A DNA stretch of 64,000 nt from Hymenobacter edaphi (GTDB lineage Bacteria; Bacteroidota; Bacteroidia; Cytophagales; Hymenobacteraceae): positions 1,550,001 through 1,614,000 of the forward strand of contig NZ_QHKM01000001.1 in NCBI RefSeq assembly GCF_003258365.1, written 5' to 3'. This document shows, piece by piece, positions 39,207 to 47,582 of the stretch; positions within the stretch are counted from its first letter, which is position 1, and the number at the start of each line of letters is the position of its first letter. Under the pieces are notes generated by a model, which did no database searches, was not told the DNA's origin, and saw nothing but the letters and a program-made list of their open reading frames with translations. The position numbers were made by a program, and so were the translations under genes.

Positions 39207-39330
39207 CCGTCCTGTCGCGCTTGCCGAGACCTCTCGCGTGCTGATGTCCAATAGTAAAATCTTCGTTGAACGAAAATAATGCTAGCCAGCGTCAGCACGC
39301 GAGATGTCTCGACAAGCTTCGACAGGACGG
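39207..39330. repeat. REP/MITE-like inverted repeat
   Basis: Outer arms CCGTCCTGTCG / CGACAGGACGG and inner arms CGAGACCTCTCGCGTGCTGA / TCAGCACGCGAGATGTCTCG (19 of 20) enclose an A/T-rich centre. Same family as 29535-29642. Confidence 0.75.
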
Positions 39331-39386
39331 GCTGTAGCCTTTTTATTTCGACTTTAGCCACAGCCCCGGTTTCGTCCCCGGCGCGG

Positions 39387-39394
39387 TACTTTTG
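39387..39394 (+). promoter_or_regulatory. -7 promoter element of the aminotransferase gene
   Basis: TACTTTTG, exact TAnnTTTG match, 28 nt before the ATG at 39423. Confidence 0.55.
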
Positions 39395-39422
39395 CGGCTG
39401 ATTTCAGCCTACTGCAGTACCC

Positions 39423-40628
39423 ATGCTCACGCCCCGCCAGCTCTTTTTGCGCCACCAGGCCCAGACATCCGACTTTCCCCTGCTGCTCGAAATCGAGCGG
39501 GCCGAGGGCGTGTGGATGTACGGCCCCGACGGCCGCCGCTACCTCGATTTGATTTCGGGCATTGGCGTCAGCAACGTGGGGCACCGCCACCCGCGGGTGC
39601 TGCAGGCCATTCAGCATCAGCTCGATAAGTACCTGCACCTGATGGTGTACGGCGAGCTGGTGCAGGCCCCGCCGGCCGAGCTGGCCCAGGCCCTGCACCA
39701 CACGCTGCCGCCCGAGCTGGACAACGTGTACTTCACCAACTCCGGCACCGAGGCAGTGGAGGGCGCCCTCAAGCTGGCCAAGCGCCACACCGGCCGCACC
39801 GAGCTGATCGGCGCCCACAACGCCTACCACGGCTCCACCCAGGGCGCCCTGTCCGTTACCGGCTCCGAGAGCTTCAAGCGCAGCTTCCGCCCCCTGCTGC
39901 CCGACGTGCGCCACCTGCGCTACAACCACGTCGAGGACCTCGCGCTGATTACCGGGCGCACGGCCGCCGTCATCGTGGAGACGGTGCAGGGCGAGGCCGG
40001 CGTGCGCGTGCCCGCCGGCGACTACCTGCGCCAGCTGCGCCGCCGCTGCCACGACGTGGGGGCGCTGCTGATTCTGGACGAAATCCAGTGCGGCTTCGGG
40101 CGCACCGGCACGTTCTGGGCCTTCGAGCAGTTCGGCGTGGTGCCCGACATCCTGCTCACGGCCAAGGGCATGGGCGGCGGTATGCCCATCGGCGCGTTCA
40201 TTGCGCGCCAGGACATCATGCAGGATTTCAAGTCCGACCCGATTCTGGGCCACCTGACCACCTTCGGCGGGCACCCGGTGTCGTGCGCGGCGGCGCTGGC
40301 CACGCTGCGCGTGATTCAGGAGGAAAACCTGCTGGCCGGCGTGGCAGAGAAGGCCGCACGGTTTCGGCGGCAGCTGCGCCACCCGGCCATCCGCGGGGTG
40401 CGCGGGCTGGGGCTGCTGCTGGCCGTGGAGTTCGAGTCGTTTGCGGTGCTCAAGCCCATTATCGACCACGCTCTGGCGCACGAGGGCGTGCTCACCGACT
40501 GGTTTCTGTTCTGCGACAACTCCCTGCGCCTGGCCCCGCCGCTGACCATCACCGACGCGGAAATCGACTGGGCCTGCGCGGCGCTGCTGCGGGCCGTGGC
40601 CCACGTGACCGGGACGCCGGCCGGCTAG
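39423..40628 (+). CDS. Class III PLP-dependent aminotransferase (acetylornithine/ornithine type)
   Basis: The 401-residue protein has the class III fold: DLISGIGVSNVGHRHPRV, YFTNSGTEAVEGALKLAKRHTG (103-124), AYHGSTQGALSVTG, VIVETVQGEAGVRVP, LLILDEIQCGFGRTG (215-229, Asp219 contacts the PLP pyridine) and LTAKGMGGGMPIGA with the PLP lysine at 248. The closest classes are acetylornithine and ornithine aminotransferases. Substrate is not decided by sequence, and no arginine-biosynthesis genes are adjacent. The ATG at 39423 follows the promoter closely. Confidence 0.92.
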   Translation: MLTPRQLFLRHQAQTSDFPLLLEIERAEGVWMYGPDGRRYLDLISGIGVSNVGHRHPRVLQAIQHQLDKYLHLMVYGELVQAPPAELAQALHHTLPPELDNVYFTNSGTEAVEGALKLAKRHTGRTELIGAHNAYHGSTQGALSVTGSESFKRSFRPLLPDVRHLRYNHVEDLALITGRTAAVIVETVQGEAGVRVPAGDYLRQLRRRCHDVGALLILDEIQCGFGRTGTFWAFEQFGVVPDILLTAKGMGGGMPIGAFIARQDIMQDFKSDPILGHLTTFGGHPVSCAAALATLRVIQEENLLAGVAEKAARFRRQLRHPAIRGVRGLGLLLAVEFESFAVLKPIIDHALAHEGVLTDWFLFCDNSLRLAPPLTITDAEIDWACAALLRAVAHVTGTPAG

Positions 40629-40980
40629 GGTCCACCGGCCGGGCCGCGCGGAATGCCGCCCGCAGAGGTGGCCGGCTCCGCGCGGAGCCGCTGCGCGGAA
40701 ATGCTGCCCCTGGTGCCAGCGCGGAGCAAGCCAGGGCGCCGGCGTCGGCCAATCACTGCAACCAGAAGTAGACCGACCGGCCGCACGCGGGGTGGGGCGC
40801 TGTGCCCTTGCGCGGGCTCTTGGAGGCGCACGGCCCGGCAGCCGGGGCACCGCTTCCGCAAGCCCCGGCGAGGCGCGCTGGTTGATTTAAAAACCAACTA
40901 CCCCAGCAGAGTGAAAGAAATAGCCCCGGAATTGTGGTATATTGTACCACTTATTTTGCCTGTACTCTGTCCTTTCCTCA
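40629..40980. other. 352-bp intergenic region before the TPR histidine kinase
   Basis: The left two thirds are GC-rich with several short hairpins and no credible gene. The right end is A/T-rich and holds an operator-like palindrome and promoter. Confidence 0.5.
40934..40950 (+). promoter_or_regulatory. Operator-like palindrome upstream of the sensor kinase
   Basis: GTGGTA-TATTG-TACCAC, a perfect 6-bp dyad with 5-bp spacer, 30 bp before the kinase ATG and just before TTATTTTG, a possible -7 box. Confidence 0.4.
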
Positions 40981-42975
40981 ATGCGCTGGTTTTTGTTTGC
41001 TTCCGCTGCCTTCTTCAGCCTTTGGCTGCTCGTGGTATCCGGAGCGGAAGCAACGCCGCGTAACGCCCACCCAACGGCCCCGCCCCCGCCTTCCGGGCCG
41101 ACGACGCTGGCGGCCGGCCGGGTGCAGCGCACCAGTCAGCACCGTCTCGACAGCATTCAGGCCCTGATCCGGGCCCGGCCGCGGCTGGATACCGTCAAGA
41201 TTGCGCTGACCACCCACCTGGCCTGGGAAATCCAGCAGCGCGACACCCGCGCCAGCCTGCCGGTGCTCCTGGAAGCGCTGCGGCTGGCCCGGCAGCTGGG
41301 CTACAAGGACTACGAAGCCGAAGCCCTGCTCGACGTGGCCGACTGCTACATTCTGCTCGGCGAGTACGACGCGGCCAAGCGCTGGATGAGCAAAACCAAC
41401 ACGGAATTCACGCGCCTGCACAACGTCGGCGGGCAGATCCGCTGCCTGGGCCGCCTGGCCAGGATTGCCGCCCAGCAGGGCCAGTACGCCACGGCCCTCG
41501 CCTACTGCCTCCGGGTGCCGGCCTCCTACGACGCCGGCGACACCCGCCGCTTTTATACCAGCCTGCAGATTCAGATCGGCAACGTGTACCGCCAACTCGG
41601 CGAGCTGGACCACGCCGAGCGGTACCTGCGCCACGCCCTGCAGGTGTCGCAGCGCTACGACTACCCTGACCGGCTCAACCTGATCTACGGGGAGCTGGGC
41701 GAAATCCGCCGGGCGCAGGGGCGCTGGCCGCAGGCCCGCCGCTACTACGCCCGGAGCATGGCCATCAGCCAGCGGCTGCACCTGGCCCCCGAAATCCTGC
41801 GCATGGAAATCAACCTGGCCGAAATGGACGAGCAGCTCGGCCACCCGGCCGCCGCCATGACGCGCGCCCACGTGGTGCTGGGCCCCACGCGCCAGGTGCT
41901 GCCGCTGGCCGTGCCGCGGGTGCTGGGGCTGCTGGGCCGCAGCAGCCTGACGCGCGGCTGGACCGACAGCGCGGTGGCTTATGCCCACCAAAGCCTGCGG
42001 GAAAGCCGGCTGCTGCGCGCGCCCGAAGGCATCCGGGACGCCCACGAGGTGCTGGCCCGCGCCTACGCCCACCGCCGCGACTTCGCCCGCGCCTACCAGG
42101 CTCAGCAGCAGTTCATGGCCGCCCGCGACAGCCTGACCGGGGCCGAGGTAAGCCGCCGCACCGGGGCCCTGCAGTACCGCCACGAGCTGGGCCGGCAGCA
42201 GGCCCAGATTCAGCTGCTCACCCAGAAAACGCGCCTGCAGCAGCAGCAGCAGGAGCTGAACCGCCTGCGGCAGCGCTGGCAGGCCCTGCTGCTGCTGGGC
42301 CTGATTGGCGTGGTAGCCGGGCTGAGCGGCCTGGCTTTCTGGCAGTACCGCCGCCGCCAGGCCGCCCGCGAAGCCGCCCTGCGCACCAGCCTGGCCGCCG
42401 ACCTGCACGACGACGTGGGTTCGCTGCTCACGCAGATATCCATGCAGAGCACCATGCTGCGCGAGGGCCTGTACCCGCCTGAGCAGCAGCGCCAGCACCT
42501 CGACCACATGGCCGAAACCAGCCGGCAGGCCGCCCGCCAGATGAGCGACGTGGTGTGGGGTATTGACGCGCGCAACGACTCGCTCTCCAGCGTGCTCGAC
42601 CGCATGCGCGACCATGCCTACCTGGTGCTGCCCCCGGCCGGGGTGGAGCTGGACTTTGCGGCCGACCCGGACCTGACGGCCACCGCCGTGCCGCTGGCCT
42701 CGCGCCAGGCCCTGTACCTGATCTACAAGGAAGCCCTGCACAACGCCGTCAAGCACGCCGGGGCCCGGCAGGTGACGGTGCGCCTGCGCCTGCACGGCCG
42801 GCAGCTGGAGCTGGATGTGCACGACGACGGCCGCGGCGCCCCCGTACCCGCCCGGACCAGCGCCGGGCAGGGCCTGCGCAACATGCAGGCCCGGGCCGCC
42901 GCCGCCGCCGGCACCGTCAGCTACGACGCCAGCGGCCCGGGCTTTCGGGTGGTGGCGCGGCTCCCGCTGAGCTAG
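40981..42975 (+). CDS. TPR-containing sensor histidine kinase (HisKA_3 type)
   Basis: The 664-residue protein has an N-terminal membrane/signal segment (3-20). A periplasmic-type TPR region of about six repeats (about 75-385) follows, then a coiled coil (400-432), a transmembrane helix (434-455), and a LiaS/NarX-type kinase core. The phospho-accepting His476 is in LAADLHDDVGSLLTQIS. The HATPase domain (about 575-664) has EALHNAVKHAGA, DVHDDGRGAP and GQGLRNMQARA. Such TPR kinases are common in Bacteroidota. It pairs with the NarL-type regulator encoded 315 bp downstream. The ATG at 40981 starts the signal segment. Confidence 0.92.
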   Translation: MRWFLFASAAFFSLWLLVVSGAEATPRNAHPTAPPPPSGPTTLAAGRVQRTSQHRLDSIQALIRARPRLDTVKIALTTHLAWEIQQRDTRASLPVLLEALRLARQLGYKDYEAEALLDVADCYILLGEYDAAKRWMSKTNTEFTRLHNVGGQIRCLGRLARIAAQQGQYATALAYCLRVPASYDAGDTRRFYTSLQIQIGNVYRQLGELDHAERYLRHALQVSQRYDYPDRLNLIYGELGEIRRAQGRWPQARRYYARSMAISQRLHLAPEILRMEINLAEMDEQLGHPAAAMTRAHVVLGPTRQVLPLAVPRVLGLLGRSSLTRGWTDSAVAYAHQSLRESRLLRAPEGIRDAHEVLARAYAHRRDFARAYQAQQQFMAARDSLTGAEVSRRTGALQYRHELGRQQAQIQLLTQKTRLQQQQQELNRLRQRWQALLLLGLIGVVAGLSGLAFWQYRRRQAAREAALRTSLAADLHDDVGSLLTQISMQSTMLREGLYPPEQQRQHLDHMAETSRQAARQMSDVVWGIDARNDSLSSVLDRMRDHAYLVLPPAGVELDFAADPDLTATAVPLASRQALYLIYKEALHNAVKHAGARQVTVRLRLHGRQLELDVHDDGRGAPVPARTSAGQGLRNMQARAAAAAGTVSYDASGPGFRVVARLPLS

Positions 42976-43016
42976 GGTGCGTGGATAGCGAGCGAAAAAA
43001 ACGTTATGCGCAGCCC

Positions 43017-43042
43017 CGCGAACCGCAGGTCGACGCAGTCAA
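43017..43042. repeat. Fragment of the TA-flanked MITE-like family
   Basis: GCGAACCGCAGGTCGACGCA and the following AGTCAA match the inner right part of the element at 18547-18654 (GAACCGCAGGTCGACATAGTCAAA). Ends are missing. Confidence 0.5.
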
Positions 43043-43277
43043 GCCTCTCTACCGAACAACGAAGCCCTAGAGGAGCTTTGACAAGCGGATACCAGTTCAA
43101 GCATAACGGCCTGGAAAGCAGCCGAACCCCGTTTTCAGCTACTGTCCACACACCTTAGCGGGTCCCGGCGGGCTTTTGCCGGCCGGGCTTTCCCGCCGGC
43201 CGTACACGCGCGCCGACCTTCATTGGCTCCGGCGCGTTTCACATCTTTATGCGATACTTTCGGCCCGGCCCACTTCC

Positions 43278-43285
43278 GACCTTTG
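43278..43285 (+). promoter_or_regulatory. -7-like element of the response regulator gene
   Basis: GACCTTTG differs from TAnnTTTG at the first base and ends 4 nt before the GTG start at 43290. Confidence 0.35.
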
Positions 43286-43289
43286 CCCC

Positions 43290-43913
43290 GTGATTTACCT
43301 CGGCATCATTGAAGACCAGCCCACGATTCGGGAAGCGCTGACGGGCTACCTCTGCGCCCAGCCCGAGTTCAGCTGCGTGCTCAGCGCGGCGTCGGTGGAG
43401 GAGTTTCTGGCGGCGGTGCCCACCATGATTCACCGCCCCACGCTTATCCTCTCCGACATCGGGCTGCCCGGGCTGTCGGGCATCGAGGGCCTGGTGCCGC
43501 TGCGCCAGCTGCTGCCCACGGCCGAGGTGGTCATGCTCAGCGTGTACTCCGACGCCCAGCGCGTGTTCGATTCGCTGCGCGCCGGGGCGGTGGGCTACCT
43601 GGAGAAGGATACGCCCCTACCCGTCATCAAGGAAAACCTGCTGCAGGTAGCCGCCGGCGGCTCGCCCATGTCGCCGGGCATTGCGCGCCACGTCATCCGT
43701 TACTTTCAGCCCGCTCCGCGCCTAGCCCTGGAGCCGCTCACCGCCCGCGAGCAGGACATCGTGCGCGGCATCGAGGACGGGCTGAGCTACCAGCGCATTG
43801 CCGACCGCCTGTTCCTGAGCATCGACACGGTGCGCAGCCACATCCGGCAAGTGTACCGCAAGCTGCAGGTCAACTCCAAGGCCGAGCTGCTGGCCCGCGG
43901 CTACCGCCGCTAA
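43290..43913 (+). CDS. NarL/FixJ-family response regulator
   Basis: The 207-residue protein has a receiver domain (1-120) with the phospho-acceptor Asp56 in LILSDIGLPGLSG, acidic pair Glu8-Asp9 in IIEDQ, and the lysine in YLEKDTP. The LuxR-type helix-turn-helix is at 145-207 (PLTAREQDIVRGIEDGLSYQRIADRLFLSIDTVRSHIRQVYRKL). It is the DNA-binding partner of the TPR kinase upstream. No ATG occurs near the domain start, so GTG at 43290 is taken; it lies right after a -7-like box. Confidence 0.9.
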   Translation: MIYLGIIEDQPTIREALTGYLCAQPEFSCVLSAASVEEFLAAVPTMIHRPTLILSDIGLPGLSGIEGLVPLRQLLPTAEVVMLSVYSDAQRVFDSLRAGAVGYLEKDTPLPVIKENLLQVAAGGSPMSPGIARHVIRYFQPAPRLALEPLTAREQDIVRGIEDGLSYQRIADRLFLSIDTVRSHIRQVYRKLQVNSKAELLARGYRR

Positions 43914-44055
43914 CGCCCCGCCTGGCCCGGCTCCCGGGCGGCTAGCGGGGCGTCTTGCCCCGCGCCCGCCGGTACGCCCCCCGTTCCGGCTGGGGGCCTG
44001 GCGCCGTTTTCGGGCCGCGCCCGCCCGGGCCGATTTTACGCAGGCCCAACGACGC

Positions 44056-44094
44056 AAACAGGCGTTCCTGCGCGCAGGAACGCCTGTTTTAATA
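44056..44094. terminator. Terminator between response regulator and TerB-like gene
   Basis: Perfect 15-bp arms AAACAGGCGTTCCTG / CAGGAACGCCTGTTT around CGCG, followed by TAATAA. The A and T ends serve both strands. Confidence 0.85.
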
Positions 44095-44121
44095 ACTGTT
44101 AGGGGTGCGGCGCCGGCGCGG

Positions 44122-44586
44122 TTACAGCCCGTTGCCGTGGGCCGGCTCGCCCTTACCCTGGAAATTCAGGAAGGCCTGCGACTCTTCCTTGATTTGCTCG
44201 CGGGGCAGCCCGTCGCGCACGCCCATCGAGATTTTGCGCACCAGCACGCCCACAATGGCCTTGCGGAAACCCAGCTTCTCGGCCATGTCGATGCAGAAAT
44301 CCATTTCGTTGTCGTCCACCACGCCGTCGGCCAGCATCATATCCACCAGGTCGAAGATCTGGTCGAAGCGCTCGGAGTCGTTGTCGGGGATGTGCAGCAC
44401 GTGGGAGCTGGCATTCGACACGGCGCTGCGCACATCGTTGGCGTTCAGGCCATTTTTCTTGCCCACGGCCACCAGGAAATTCATTTCCCGTTCGTCGATG
44501 TGCCCGTCGACGCGGGCCAGGGCGGCCAGGTTGTGAATGTGGCTGCGGACTTTCTTATTCTGTTCGCTTTCGAAGAAACCAAACAT
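44122..44586 (-). CDS. TerB-family-like protein
   Basis: A 154-residue all-helical protein beginning MFGFFESEQNKK. NLAALARVDGHIDEREMNFLVAVGKKNGL and DLVDMMLADGVVDDNEMDFCIDMAEKLGF are two acidic helix-loop-helix motifs in the pattern of TerB/DjlA domains, which bind divalent metal. It may act in stress or membrane-associated signalling. Despite the TerB name, nothing here points to tellurite resistance. The start at 44586 is chosen for the MFGFFE motif that opens this family. Confidence 0.8.
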   Translation of the reverse strand: MFGFFESEQNKKVRSHIHNLAALARVDGHIDEREMNFLVAVGKKNGLNANDVRSAVSNASSHVLHIPDNDSERFDQIFDLVDMMLADGVVDDNEMDFCIDMAEKLGFRKAIVGVLVRKISMGVRDGLPREQIKEESQAFLNFQGKGEPAHGNGL

Positions 44587-44804
44587 AGGTCGGGCAGGGT
44601 AAAACGGTGAAGAGGGAGCGGCCGCGGAGTAGGCTGGGAGTTTTGCCACCGGCCCGGCGACCATGGCGGGCAGTAGCGGGTGCGAGGTTAAGGTAGGGTT
44701 TCGCCCGCAACCGTTCAATACGGCAAAGCGAAAAAAACTGCCATTTTGCCGGTCATATTTGCGTACAAATTTTAGCTCAAGCGGCGGCGGTTGGCCGGTT
44801 CTTG

Positions 44805-44812
44805 TACCTTTG
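44805..44812 (+). promoter_or_regulatory. -7 promoter element of pfkA
   Basis: TACCTTTG, exact consensus, 54 nt before the pfkA ATG. Confidence 0.6.
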
Positions 44813-44866
44813 CCATTTCATGGACGGCCCATCTGCGGATGCATTGTCCTTCTGACCCACGAAAGA

Positions 44867-45838
44867 ATGAAGCGAATTGGAGTGTTTACCAGCGGCGGTG
44901 ACGCGCCCGGTATGAACGCCGCCGTGCGCGCCGTGGTGCGCACGGCCCTGTACCACGGCATCGAAGTCTACGGCATCATGCGCGGCTATTCGGGCATGAT
45001 TAAGGGGGAAATCGTCAAGCTCGATTCCACCTCCGTGGCCAACATCGTGCAGCGCGGCGGCACCATTTTGAAGTCGGCGCGCAGCCAGAAGTTCCTCACC
45101 AAGGAAGGCCGCCAGGAAGCTTTCGACCAGTTGGTGAACCACCGCATCGAGGGCCTGGTGGCCATTGGCGGCAACGGCACGTTCACCGGCGCCGAGCTGT
45201 TTGAGCGCGAGTTCGGCATTCCGACGGTGGGCGCCCCCGGCACCATCGACAACGACCTTTACGGCACCGACTACACCATCGGCTACGACACGGCCGTGAA
45301 CACGGCCCTCGACGCCATCGACAAAATCCGCGACACGGCCGACTCGCACGACCGCGCCTTCTTCGTGGAGGTGATGGGCCGCGACTCGGGCTACATCGCC
45401 ATTCCCTGCGCCATCGGCGGCGGGGCCGAAATCGTGCTGGTGCCCGAGCAGGTGCAGAGCATCGACACGGTTATCGAAACCCTGCAGGTGGCCCGCAAGC
45501 GCCAGAAATCCTCGTTCCTGATCATCGTGGCCGAGGGCGACGAGGAGGGCAACGCCACCACCATTGCCAGCAAGGTGAAGGAAGCCATTCCGGAAATGGA
45601 CGCCCGCGTGACCGTCATCGGCCACATCCAGCGCGGCGGCGCCCCGTCGGCCGCCGACCGCCTGCTGGCCTCGCAGATCGGCATTGCCGCCGTGGAGGGC
45701 CTGCTCAACGGCATGCGCAACGTGATGGCCGGCATTGTGGACCGCAAGCTGGTGTACACGCCCTTCCAGGAGTGCATTTCGCGCAAGAAGATGATCAACC
45801 AGGGCTTCATGCGCATGGTGGAAATCCTGAGCGTGTAA
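44867..45838 (+). CDS. pfkA: ATP-dependent 6-phosphofructokinase
   Basis: Phosphorylates fructose-6-phosphate in glycolysis. The 323 residues match the bacterial PfkA length. Motifs are IGVFTSGGDAPGMNAAVRAVVR (ATP site; Gly11-type loop), RGYSGM, IGGNGTFTGA, PGTIDNDLYGTDYTIGYDTA with catalytic Asp in TIDND, VEVMGRDSGYIA, and GHIQRGGAPSAADR. The TIDND glycine/aspartate context (GGNGT rather than GGDGS) is an unusual variant at the ATP-binding loop. The GGDGS position is one of the residues that distinguish ATP- from pyrophosphate-using enzymes, so the phosphate donor deserves testing. The ATG at 44867 follows GAAAGA, a fair ribosome site. Confidence 0.93.
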   Translation: MKRIGVFTSGGDAPGMNAAVRAVVRTALYHGIEVYGIMRGYSGMIKGEIVKLDSTSVANIVQRGGTILKSARSQKFLTKEGRQEAFDQLVNHRIEGLVAIGGNGTFTGAELFEREFGIPTVGAPGTIDNDLYGTDYTIGYDTAVNTALDAIDKIRDTADSHDRAFFVEVMGRDSGYIAIPCAIGGGAEIVLVPEQVQSIDTVIETLQVARKRQKSSFLIIVAEGDEEGNATTIASKVKEAIPEMDARVTVIGHIQRGGAPSAADRLLASQIGIAAVEGLLNGMRNVMAGIVDRKLVYTPFQECISRKKMINQGFMRMVEILSV

Positions 45839-45858
45839 GCCGCCCTTCGGCCGGGCAG

Positions 45859-45890
45859 CAGGGCGGGCCGTAGCAGTACGGCCCGCCCTG
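45859..45890 (+). terminator. Hairpin after pfkA
   Basis: Perfect 14-bp arms (45859-45872, 45877-45890) with a GCAG loop. No clear T-tract. Confidence 0.55.
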
Positions 45891-46020
45891 CCGGCGTTGG
45901 CGGGCGGCGGGGCGCCGGAAAATAATTCGGCTTGCGGGAGCGGGCAGGCCAACCTTTCGGGTTCCGGGCCTCCCCTTGGGGTAACTGTCCCGCTTATCTA
46001 CCCCTTTCCACCGTTTCCGC

Positions 46021-46629
46021 ATGCAGCTTCTTTACCCGCTCGCTCTGGCCGTTTCGCTCAGCCTGCCCGCCCTGGCCCAAACCGCGCCATCCACCCGCCC
46101 GGCACCCCGCAACCTTGTCGAGTTCGGCGCGGGCCGGAGCCTGAACGGCTCGGGCGACTATTTCTGCCAGAAATTCCACGTGGGCTACGCCCGCACCCTG
46201 GGCCGCCACTTCAGCGTGGGGCCGCGCCTGGCCCTGATCAACGGCTCCACGGACATCTACTTCGGGCAGGGCGCCACGCTGCCCATCACTTACCGCGCCA
46301 TCAACCTGGAGGGCGAAGCCTACTACGCTCCCTTCGGCTACGAGCGGCGCTTTGTCTTCGCCTTCGGGGCCGGGGCTTACGTGGGCCACACCCGGCAGCA
46401 CGACTTTTACTACGCCGGCTGGGGCCGCAACGCCAACAACGAGTGGGTGTTCGACTCCCGGCCCCGCAACACCCAAGGCTTCCACGTGGGCTACCTGGCT
46501 TCGCTGAATGCCGACTACGTGGTGGACGACGAGCAGCGCTGGCTGCTGGGCGCCAAGCTGGCCCTGCAAAACGACACCTACGGCAACATACTGCCCGGGG
46601 CCCAGCTGCGCCTGGCCAGACGGTTCTAG
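46021..46629 (+). CDS. Outer-membrane beta-barrel-like protein
   Basis: The 202-residue protein has a signal peptide (LLYPLALAVSLSLPALAQ) and then strand-turn repeats: NLVEFGAGRSLNGSGDYFCQKFHVGYARTL (given in part), FSVGPRLALINGSTDIYFG, FVFAFGAGAYVGHTRQHDFY, GFHVGYLASLNADYVVDD, WLLGAKLALQNDTY and a final PGAQLRLARRF. This matches a small porin-like barrel ending in an aromatic residue. Function unknown. Convergent with miaA. Confidence 0.8.
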   Translation: MQLLYPLALAVSLSLPALAQTAPSTRPAPRNLVEFGAGRSLNGSGDYFCQKFHVGYARTLGRHFSVGPRLALINGSTDIYFGQGATLPITYRAINLEGEAYYAPFGYERRFVFAFGAGAYVGHTRQHDFYYAGWGRNANNEWVFDSRPRNTQGFHVGYLASLNADYVVDDEQRWLLGAKLALQNDTYGNILPGAQLRLARRF

Positions 46630-46639
46630 CGCAAATGTG

Positions 46640-46698
46640 GTTACGTTAGTGAGTTGGTGAAGTGCCGCTCGGACATTCACTAACTTACTAACGCACCA
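46640..46698. repeat. Imperfect inverted repeat overlapping the miaA stop
   Basis: TTACGTTAGTGAGTTGGTGAA pairs with TTCACTAACTTACTAACGCA in about 17 of 20 positions around an 18-nt loop. The right arm contains the last codons and TAG stop of miaA. It may serve as terminator for the convergent pair. Confidence 0.5.
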
Positions 46699-47582
46699 AT
46701 GGCCTCAAAGGCCGCGTCCGGGTGCAGCCACTGGTAGGCTTCGTCGCGGCGCAGCCAGGTGAGCTGGCGCTTGGCATAGCGGCGGGTGTTGCGCTTGAGC
46801 AGGCGCACGGCTTCGGGCCAGTCGTAAGCCCCGTCGAGGTAGCCGAAGATTTCCTGGTAGCCCACCGTTTGCAGCGCCTGCGCGTGGCGGTGCGGCAGCA
46901 GTGCCGTTACTTCTTCCAGCAGGCCCTGGGCCAACATCTGGTCCACGCGCTGATCGATGCGCTCATACAGCTCGTCCCGTTCGCGCGTCAGGGCGACTTT
47001 CTGGGTGCGCCAGGGCCGCTCGGCTTTCGGGCCGGCCTGGTGGAAGCTGCTGAAGGGCCGGCCGCTGCTGCGGCACACCTCCAGCGCCCGCAGCACGCGC
47101 ACCGGGTTCTGCCGGTCGATGCGCTGGTGGCAGAGCGGGTCCAGCGCGGCTAATTCTTCGACCAAGGCGGGCAGCCCCTTTTCGGCCAGCTCCGCCTGCA
47201 GCTGCCCGCGGATTGCCGCGTCAGCGGGCGGCAGCTCGTCCAGCCCGTCGGTGACGGCCTGCAGGTACAGCCCCGAGCCGCCGGTGAGGATGACGACTTC
47301 GTGCTTTTGGAACAGCTCGTGGAGCAGCTGCAGGCAGTCGGCTTCGTAACGGCCGGCGCTGTAGTCCTCGGTGATGCTGTGCGAATCGACGAAGTGGTGG
47401 GGCACGCCCTGCATTTCGTCCGCAGTAGGCTTGGCCGTGCCGATGTGCATCTCGCGAAAAAACTGCCGGGCGTCGGCCGATACCACCTCGGTGCCGAAAT
47501 GCTGGGCCAGGCGCACGCACAGGGCCGTTTTGCCCACGGCCGTGGGGCCGGCTACCACCAGCAGAGTGGGTTGCTTGCTCAT
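46680..47582 (-). CDS. miaA: tRNA dimethylallyltransferase
   Basis: MiaA adds a dimethylallyl group to A37 of tRNAs that read codons starting with U. The 300 residues include the P-loop AGPTAVGKTAL (11-21), VVSADARQFFREMHIGTAKP, the GVPHHFVDSHSITEDYSAGRYEAD segment, GGSGLYLQAVTDGLDELP, NPVRVLRALEVCRSSGRP, and the tRNA-contacting QTVGYQEIFGYLDG and KRNTRRYAKRQLTWLRRD. The ATG at 47582 overlaps the stop of the glycosyltransferase gene by four bases, so the pair is translationally coupled. The gene is nested downstream of an unrelated function. Confidence 0.96.
   Translation of the reverse strand: MSKQPTLLVVAGPTAVGKTALCVRLAQHFGTEVVSADARQFFREMHIGTAKPTADEMQGVPHHFVDSHSITEDYSAGRYEADCLQLLHELFQKHEVVILTGGSGLYLQAVTDGLDELPPADAAIRGQLQAELAEKGLPALVEELAALDPLCHQRIDRQNPVRVLRALEVCRSSGRPFSSFHQAGPKAERPWRTQKVALTRERDELYERIDQRVDQMLAQGLLEEVTALLPHRHAQALQTVGYQEIFGYLDGAYDWPEAVRLLKRNTRRYAKRQLTWLRRDEAYQWLHPDAAFEAIGALVS

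Larger units (their letters stand above)
39123..39422. other. 300-bp intergenic region with terminator, repeat and promoter
   Basis: Contains the sigma-operon terminator (39144-39182), a REP/MITE-like repeat (39207-39330) and the aminotransferase -7 box (39387-39394). No gene. Confidence 0.6.
42976..43289. other. 314-bp region between kinase and response regulator
   Basis: Holds a repeat fragment (43017-43042), a small imperfect inverted pair (43041-43088), C/G-rich stems near 43160-43203, and a -7-like box next to the regulator start. No gene seen. Confidence 0.5.
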
